Assembly (NCBI GenBank): GCA_015657535.1
Contig: JADHZB010001576.1
Coordinates: forward strand, 1 to 15,306
Direction: 5' to 3'
Origin: Nephromyces sp. MM_2019
Lineage: Eukaryota > Apicomplexa > Aconoidasida > Nephromycida
DNA length: 15,306 bases
Part shown: positions 9,419-15,306 of the stretch, one piece after another
Layout of the letters: each line of letters opens with the position of its first letter
Position numbering within the stretch: the first letter of the stretch is position 1
Notes under the pieces: generated by a model
What the model saw: only the letters and a program-made list of their open reading frames with translations
Told to the model about the DNA's origin: nothing
Databases searched by the model: none
Made by a program: the position numbers and the translations under genes

Positions 9419-10227
9419 ACAGCTTTCTCTTACAAGAAATGTAGCTACGACTAACGCATACAGTAAATGATACCTATGTGTGTCTTCGTGCAGTCACAAG
9501 CCTAGTTTCCACCATTCCAACCGGTGGAAATTGTGGTTGGATTTCTGGTTCCTAGCGTGTACTGAAAAAAGTAGAAACCAAGCATTGTATCACAATTCAT
9601 ACAAATACCGGATAGTTATGAAATTTTGTTGCATTTCTTTAATATTTACGAGTGTATCATAATTAAATCTATTCAGAGAATTTAGTTTCATCCTCTATAT
9701 TTATAGAACCACAGCAAGAAGCATGCTCTAGAAAGCAATATCTCTCTTTCATTCTTTAGAAAGTGATATCTCTCTCTCATATACTAGAATGAATCTCATA
9801 CTATTCAACAAGATAAGCTCTAGGTTCCACCTTACCTACTCTGCAGACGACAGCAGTCTACTTTATTTTCTAGATCTGAATGCTTTTCCTACTATTTTCG
9901 CTGCAAAGAAAGAAAGTTCAGTTTAGAGTTGGAAACTTCATTCTATCACAACGAGCCTTTATTAGCGAGTAGATCGAGGATATCTCCATAGAATCTAGTC
10001 TTGTATACAATATTGTTCATTAATATAATACCACAGGAATGTTTGGGCGGATAAGCATGTTAAATCATCAATTTGCAGGGAACTTCCCATTTACTATGAT
10101 TGGCGTGTGCAATTTCTTATTCCTTCCTCTGTGGCAATAATGAGCATCTTTCATTCCTCTGAGTTAGCACAAGAAGCTTAGCCCTCTCGGAATCGCTAAC
10201 ACTTTTCTGTTCATCTCTGCCTTGAGG
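9419..10227. other. Spacer without recognised gene
   Basis: Apart from the inverted repeat at 9506-9530, there is a degenerate two-copy repeat of 28 bp around TAGAAAGYRATATCTCTCT (starts at 9729 and 9757). The palindrome GCATGC is at 9721-9726. Open frames are short and featureless. Confidence 0.35.
9506..9530. repeat. 8-bp inverted repeat
   Basis: TTTCCACC at 9506-9513 and GGTGGAAA at 9523-9530 are perfect reverse complements with a 9-nt spacer. A small hairpin is possible; no poly-T follows and its role is unknown. Confidence 0.4.
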
Positions 10228-10400
10228 TCTCTCCTCATCTTTTTCCAAAATTTCCCTTCTTCATTTCTTTCTAAAATCTGTGCTTTTCCCCGAATCTATA
10301 TCTTTCTTCAGATATCTCTCCTTATCTTTTTTCAAAATCTCTCATCTTCATCTCTTTCCAACATCTTTGCTTTCCCCTCTTCATCTCCTGAAAAATATCT
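10228..10400. repeat. 87-bp pyrimidine-rich tandem duplication
   Basis: TCTCTCCTCATCTTTTTCCA at 10228 reappears as TCTCTCCTTATCTTTTTTCA at 10315. The two copies align over their whole length (10228-10314 and 10315 to about 10400) with scattered substitutions. Almost all bases are C or T apart from short AAA/AT islands. It lies about 440-600 bp upstream of the COG4 start codon. An open frame across it (Ser/Phe/Leu-rich) is a by-product of composition. Confidence 0.7.
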
Positions 10401-10842
10401 CCTATCCTCCCTCCCTTTTTCCACCAAAAGCTAGTCTTTTTCCACTAGGTGCAGGCATTCCATCGCTAGACAATCATTAACTGAATATGTAGGAATTTCT
10501 AGGTATTTTTGCTTTCCTCTACAACAAGCCTCAACTCCATACCACCCCACTCCCAAGCAATTCTCTATTATTCAAGTAGAAATTTTAGTCAATAGGGCCC
10601 CTTCTATATCTATAAATCTACTGCCCAACCTCAAGATCAGTTAAAGCCCCCCCCCTCCCTCTGTTTACTCTCAAAAACCCCCTTAAGAAGAAGCAGCGAT
10701 CTTTCATGATCAATTCAGCCAAACACACATTAGCTATGTGCTTCAATGGGGGTCGTTTTGTCTTCTCCTACACTGCTGTGTAAGTTCCATCTTCTTCGAG
10801 CTTAATCTCTGATTCTCTAACTTCTTCTTTACCCTAATAGCT
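10401..10842 (+). promoter_or_regulatory. Upstream flank of COG4, promoter assumed
   Basis: This is the 440 bp before the COG4 ATG. It is pyrimidine-rich, with nine C at 10647-10655 and TCTTCTTCG/CTTCTTCTTTACC near the start codon. I see no TATA box or known factor site. An in-frame TGA at 10810-10812 shows that the protein cannot begin upstream within this exon. That a promoter lies here is inferred only from position. Confidence 0.3.
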
Positions 10843-13800
10843 ATGGGGAGTTTTGTAAAACTCCCTCTTCCAAAGGAGGAAAAAGACTTAACTTTCAGGA
10901 TTATAGAGGAAATACGCCGTCTAGACTATGATGAAGCGATTTTATCCGAAAAACTTTCCAGCCTTTTGGAGATTTCTCAGCATAAATCTCGCTGTCTTGT
11001 CCTTAATGAACTGCAAGAATTCCAAACGCTTTCAAATGAGTTTGAATCACAGGCTAGTGTGCTATCCAGTAGGCTTCAGCAGCTTTACCATTCATCAGAG
11101 GGCCTTAGCTCTAGTATACAGCTGCTGAATTCCAGGAAACAAACTTTGAACTCTGCTCTGGATGTTGTGGGACTAATCTTAAAGATAAGATTGTTTGCTG
11201 GTGAGTGTGTGTGTGGTGGATATTAGGTGCGAGGACGTGGGATTTTGCGTGTGTGTATGCGGACTCTTTCATAAGGATATTTGCTGCTAAGTTTATCCAT
11301 TTGTGCTGATTTTTGTCCAAGAAATTTCCAGGTGTTTTTATGTGTGTGCATCTGTGTGTGCGATTTTCTGCTAACTTTAAAATTTTCGCACTTGAAAATC
11401 AGCACTTTTCAGCGAGAACATCTGATTTATGGCTTTCCAAGCGTTTCTAGGCCACTAATCTCCTATTTTAACGCTTTGGTTCCTTGTGTGTATGCGTGGG
11501 CATGTGGGCATTTGTATGTATGCGCGTGTGTGCTTTTTTATGGTATAAAAACGCTATATTTTTGAACTTTTTCTTGCTTTTTGATGCTTAGAATTCTTTT
11601 TGCTGCAGATTCAGCCAGCAAAAATCTCGATGAAGGCAACTATGAAGAGGTGGCAAGCGTATTGACTCAGTCCAACTCTGTTATGCAAGAGCTACAGCAA
11701 AGTCTACGATTACCAGCTGCCTTACCTACCTCCAAGGAAAACACCATTCTCTTAAGCTTCACACCAGTCGCTGCTGGTGTAGCTAAGGCTTCTGAAGAAG
11801 CAGCTAATCCAGAAAACGATATATCTCGGGGATACTTCTCAACCCTACAGAATTCTACATCCTCAAGTTCTAAGAAAGAAATCGGTCTGCTTGATGACGG
11901 GAAAGAGATTCTCAGTGACGAGAGGGTTTACTTCAATATGCTAGTAAGATCTGAGAAAAGACTGATAGCTTTGGTGAGGAAGGAGTTTGAAAAGGCGATT
12001 GCTCAGTCTGATAAAGAAGGTGTTTCTCGATTTGCGAAACTCCTACTTTCTTTAGGGCTACAAGGGGAGGGTATCGGCCGGTATATCTTGTTCGTTCGTA
12101 GTATGCTTAATGATAAGTGTGCTTCTTATTTCAGGTAAGGTTGTGTGTTGGGTTTGTTTCTTTGTTTTATAGGGCTGGAATGTGTTTATATGACGTTACT
12201 GATGGATTTTTTGGAAGTGAGGGATTTTTAAAAAGATTTGATTGAGAAAATTGGCGCAAAAAGAGCTGCAGTAGGAAAGGTTTGCGAATGTGTTTGGTGG
12301 ATGGCCTTTTGAACTTTAAATCTTTGAATCTTCATCTTCAATCTTTTTTGAGCTTTCATCTCTATCACGTGTTTATCAGCTCAGCAGTCCTGAAATATAC
12401 TCTCTCATCAAAAGCTGTTGAGCTGCAGCTTTTTCTTCTTACCTTCTGTGCATATATGACGTGGAGTGTGTAAGACTCAATACGAATTTGTGTGCGAAGT
12501 ATAATTTGAATGTGTGTGATTTCAAGTTATACGAAACAGCTTAGTATTGCTGTGATTGCTCACTCTGATACCGATTTTTCAGCTGTTGAGCTCTGCTGCT
12601 TTCTGCCTTGCTTTCTTCTCTTGTTAAACTTTCTACTTCATCTGTTCACTCATTTCTCATAGAGACTTCGCTCTATTTCTTTCTAAATGATGAAATTCAC
12701 TTCTTCTTTAGAACTATAAACGAATCTTCTGCTAGCAAGCTGGCGGGAAAAAAGAGAGAGGGATATCATAAAAATAGAGACAAAGGATTTTCGATTAGTA
12801 GCGATGGCTCTTTGAAAGAATCCGCTTCTTCCCAGAAAAATATCATTCCTATTGATTTCGCACATGTTGAAGTACTTAGCAAAGTATTTGCTCTGATAGC
12901 TGAGATTGTATACGAAAATCAGCAGGTGAAGATGATTTTTTTGCGAGATTTGCTATTTTAGCGAATAAAAGGCTGAAAAAATGGTTTATTGTGTGCGAAT
13001 TTCAGATTTTTCGGTGGAAAATGTGGTTGTTTGGGAGTTCATCATGCCAATGCTCGTGTTATGGTAGATTTTTATCATTTTTTAGGTGTGCGTGTATCTA
13101 AATTAGCTTACGTGTGTGTGGAGTTTGGTGTGTGTGTGTGTGTGCTTCTCAGTCTGTGTGTTCTTCTTATTTTGTGTGTGTGCTTCCCTGTGTGTGTTTA
13201 ATCGGACAGTTTTATGTGTGTATATTCTTTTATGTTTTTCATGCATTAAATACTCAGCCGAACAAATCCATGCCTTTAATTTTGGACTCATCTTCGCACT
13301 CGTTTTAGTCTTATTTTATGCTTTAATTCTCGTAAAATATACGTTTGAGCTAAGCTGCAGGACGTAGGGACTTTCACACACAAAATCAAAGAGTTTGAAG
13401 TATTTGGAAGTTTTGTTTTGTTTGTGTTCCTACTGTGAGCTAGGTTTGTGTGTGTGGGTTTTTCACGACTTCATCTTGCTTTTCAGAATATTGAATCAGA
13501 GTTTGGCTATGAAAACTTCATAGTCTTTATGCGTGGAATACAAGAGGAGGCAGATCTTCAGGCAATAAGAGTGTTGAATAAGTTTGTAACTGATAGGTGA
13601 GAAGGCGTAAATTTTGCTAAAAAATTTTAGTTTCTTTAGCTTTTCGCCCCTCGGTGTGTGTGAAGGAGGGGGGTTTATGTACGTACGCTTCAACGCGTGT
13701 TCATTAGTTTTTCGTCTTTTTTTTTTTGTTTCATCTTTTTTGTGTGTATGCGTTGGTATGTGCGCTGGTGTGTATGCGCGTGTGTGCCGGTGTATATGTA

Positions 13801-15175
13801 CTGGTGTATGTACATCTGTCGATATCCTTGTGTGTGTGCTGGAGTATGTGCTTGTGTGTATTGTTGTATGTACATCTGTCGATATCCTTGTGTGTGTGCT
13901 GGAGTATGTGCTTGTATGCTGGTTTGTGTGTGTATGTCTGGGTATCTTTGTAGTCGCATAATCCTTGAAGCTGCACACATCAGTAGAGAGAATAATTTTA
14001 TGGCATTCATCCGCTGTATGATACGTCGGTTTCTCTGCTTTTTCACTGATTTTCGACCAATTCAGCGTTTGGACTGTATATTGAAGAGATGAAATGCATC
14101 TCAATGCTCTATAGTACACAACAAAAAATGCACACACAAACACTTATTGAAGATTTCTCATCACTTTAAATTATTTCCTATATTACAGGCGTGATTTCAT
14201 CAACTACGAATTTAATTCTAAAGATGAATTTAAATCTTCTGATGAGCAGTTCTCTCCTCGGTTCGTCAGCGTGTGTGTGTGTGTGTGTGTGTGTGTTCTT
14301 CTTTCTGTATGTATGACTCAAATTTGTTAACTTAAAAAAATATTCAAACTACGAACAAAGAATTCCCTTTACCTTTTTTGTTTGTGAATCCCATTATAGG
14401 CAGCTTTTCTGATGCACATTTACCATGTGTTAAGCATCTGCCATTGGCTTGATATATTCGTGTGTGTGTGTGTGTGTGTGTCATTTTTGATGATTTTTTG
14501 ACTCTCTCTGATTGGCTTTAGAGAGGATCACAAAATAAGTTAAATTCAATGTTTTTATAAGCAATTTTCCCTTCTTATTCATCTTTCTCTATCACTGAGA
14601 ATTTGCTTGTAATTCCTTATACTCCACGTGTGTGTATGCTTCACTATTTTTTGCCTAAAAATTCTTGTGTGATGTATATACACCTCCGCCTTATAGTTGA
14701 TGGGAATCTACGTTTTATTTTCGCTAATCTTCAAAGCATGGAGTGCTTTGCTTATCTTCATTGAAGATTTTGTAGCTCCAATCCTCTTCTATTGATGTTT
14801 GTGTGTGTCTTTGTGGCTTGAAGTTTATATAAGAAGTTTCCTGTGGGAGTTTTTTTTCACCCTTTTATACTTGAATGAAAATCACTAGTTGCAGTGTGTG
14901 TGGGCAGGAGAATAATTCTTTTTCAGCGTAGGTGTTGTAGTTCTCTATTTTCAGTGATTTATTCTCTTCAATATAGTATCTAGGTGTGAAGAATCTCACT
15001 TTAAGTGTACGTACACTCACTATTTCATCTTTTTAGGGAGATTGGGACTGTATTGAAGGAAATTTCTCTTCTCAGTCAACATTCGCAGAAATTTGATCGT
15101 TTTCTAAGAGGAAATGCAGCTGCAGTAATGCAGAAGATCCCAAAAGATTCTGAGTTGTTTAAAGCTACACAAAAG
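10843..15175 (+). CDS. COG4: COG4, conserved oligomeric Golgi complex subunit 4 (5' part, 473 residues)
   Basis: COG4 is a lobe A subunit of the eight-subunit COG tether, which captures vesicles recycling Golgi enzymes and works with SNAREs such as syntaxin-5. Exons: 10843-11200, 11609-12134, 12712-12925, 13487-13596, 14189-14260, 15037-15175, summing to 1419 nt with consistent phases (1,2,0,2,2,0). Residues 10-115 are coiled-coil-like, as in the COG N-terminal region. Residues 117-148 (ADSASKNLDEGNYEEVASVL) match the family's segment in which human COG4 has the SEDYEQAA motif. Residues 234-295, with LLSLGLQGEGIGRY, match human FPLLGLHEEGLRKF. Residues 335-366 and 367-402 match the following helices. 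Residues 424-436 (FSPREIGTVLKEI) match the human PRELDPILTEV motif, with the exon 5/6 junction inside it. Residues 151-225 and about 296-345 look like lineage-specific Ser/polar insertions. Human COG4 is about 785 residues, so roughly 300 C-terminal residues lie outside the window. The start is the first ATG after an in-frame stop at 10810-10812. Confidence 0.88.
11201..11608 (+). other. COG4 intron 1 (408 nt)
   Basis: The donor is GCTG|GTGAGT and the acceptor TTTTTGCTGCAG|AT, phase 1, joining an Asp codon. TG/TATG tracts (GTGTGTGTGTGG, GTGTGTATGCG, TATGTATGCGCGTGTGTG) are on the sense strand. The donor is near-perfect consensus. Confidence 0.85.
12135..12711 (+). other. COG4 intron 2 (577 nt)
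   Basis: The donor is TTTCAG|GTAAGG and the acceptor TTCTTCTTTAG|A, phase 2, joining an Arg codon. Earlier AG sites at 12581-12582 (TTTTCAG) and 12661-12662 (CTCATAG) were tested and put a stop in frame within a few codons. TG tracts are mild here. GAGCTGCAGCT and repeated TCAGCTGTTGAGCT-like segments lie near 12410-12595. Confidence 0.85.
12926..13486 (+). other. COG4 intron 3 (561 nt)
   Basis: The donor is CAGCAG|GTGAAG and the acceptor TTGCTTTTCAG|AAT, phase 0. A strong sense-strand TG domain runs from 13085 to 13230 with a (GT)n core at 13129-13144. An additional tract lies at 13446-13458. Confidence 0.85.
13597..14188 (+). other. COG4 intron 4 (592 nt)
   Basis: The donor is GATAG|GTGAGA and the acceptor CTATATTACAG|G, phase 2, joining an Arg codon. 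It contains a 60-bp tandem duplication and a long TG-rich block (13736-13950). Both strands read open for more than 200 codons across this block because of the repeat and TG composition; these are not genes. Confidence 0.85.
13801..13920. repeat. Near-perfect 60-bp tandem duplication in COG4 intron 4
   Basis: 13801-13860 and 13861-13920 are aligned with a period of exactly 60. Bases 13805-13855 and 13865-13915 (51 bp) are identical, with differences only at the ends. The unit contains TGTACATCTGTCGATATCC, itself not TG-repeat, flanked by TGTGTGTG and GTATGTGCTTGT. The duplication seems recent given the identity. Confidence 0.95.
14271..14296. repeat. (GT)13 microsatellite
   Basis: Thirteen uninterrupted GT units begin 10 nt after the intron 5 donor of COG4. 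Every unit offers a GT that could act as an alternative donor. Confidence 0.95.
14461..14480. repeat. (TG)10 microsatellite
   Basis: Ten uninterrupted TG units inside COG4 intron 5, sense-strand orientation like the other intronic tracts. Confidence 0.95.
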
Positions 15176-15306
15176 GTTTGCTTAGTTGATGCAACACACA
15201 CCTATCTGCTGGTTATATGTGTGTGTCTGTAGGTGTGCGTGGATATATACGGGTATGCGTCGTGGGTGTGCGTCGTGGGTGTGCGTCGTGGGTGTGCGTC
15301 GTGGGT
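15176..15306 (+). other. Start of COG4 intron 6, cut by the window edge
   Basis: The proposed donor is CAAAAG|GTTTGC, phase 0, and the sequence becomes TG-rich at once (TATGTGTGTGTCTGTAGGTGTGCG). The donor is weak, so the exact exon end is less sure than the others. The acceptor lies beyond the window. Confidence 0.6.
15255..15306. repeat. 13-bp tandem repeat, four copies to the window edge
   Basis: GTGCGTCGTGGGT repeats at 15268, 15281 and 15294 exactly, with a first copy at 15255 that begins AT instead of GT. The array runs into the window edge, so its total size is unknown. Confidence 0.95.

Larger units (their letters stand above)
14261..15036 (+). other. COG4 intron 5 (776 nt)
   Basis: The donor is CCTCG|GTTCGT and the acceptor CATCTTTTTAG|G, phase 2. 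The donor is far from consensus, but it is the only one that keeps the frame and the conserved Pro-Arg-Glu. Two microsatellites, (GT)13 at 14271-14296 and (TG)10 at 14461-14480, sit in the 5' quarter. Middle and 3' parts are T-rich with scattered TGTGTG. Confidence 0.8.

Noticed and set aside
13496..14143. 215-codon minus-strand open frame and overlapping plus frames
   Set aside because: They lie over COG4 exon 4 and intron 4; the length comes from CA/TG tracts and the in-frame 60-bp duplication.

Overview
The window is eukaryotic nuclear DNA. It holds two plus-strand genes split by spliceosomal introns, separated by a gene-poor spacer of about 5 kb. The protein-coding evidence points to a protist-like genome with introns mostly of 260-1140 nt. 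The spacer carries a minus-strand stretch that looks like the sarcin-ricin loop of a divergent organelle-type large-subunit rRNA, and near it a weaker small-subunit-like stretch. Scattered rRNA pieces in nuclear DNA would fit an apicomplexan or related alveolate, whose mitochondrial rRNAs are fragmented. That lineage guess is weak and rests on short motifs read by eye.

Layout: 1-282 is a 26-bp minisatellite rich in CA on this strand. 357-5776 is gene 1, six exons by my model, giving an 882-residue protein I do not recognise: a short N-terminal segment, one strong hydrophobic membrane segment, a roughly 70-residue helical region, an acidic run, then about 700 residues of Ser/Gly/Gln/His-rich, probably disordered sequence. 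5777-10842 is the spacer, with no convincing gene but with the rRNA-like fragments, a 20-bp tandem repeat, and an 87-bp pyrimidine-rich duplication upstream of gene 2. From 10843 to the window edge is the 5' part (473 residues, six exons) of COG4, a subunit of the conserved oligomeric Golgi tethering complex. The rest of COG4 lies beyond the window.

The most striking large-scale pattern is compositional. In both genes the introns are full of TG-rich tracts on the sense strand, (TG)n, TGTGC, TGTAT, while exons and the 5-kb spacer have almost none. The tracts continue as tandem repeats inside introns: 60 bp x2, 13 bp x4, 8 bp x4 and (GT)13. The two genes have no evident functional link; they are simply neighbours in the same orientation.

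All exon boundaries were derived by hand from reading-frame continuity, GT..AG borders and, for COG4, similarity remembered from the human and plant proteins. No alignment was run.
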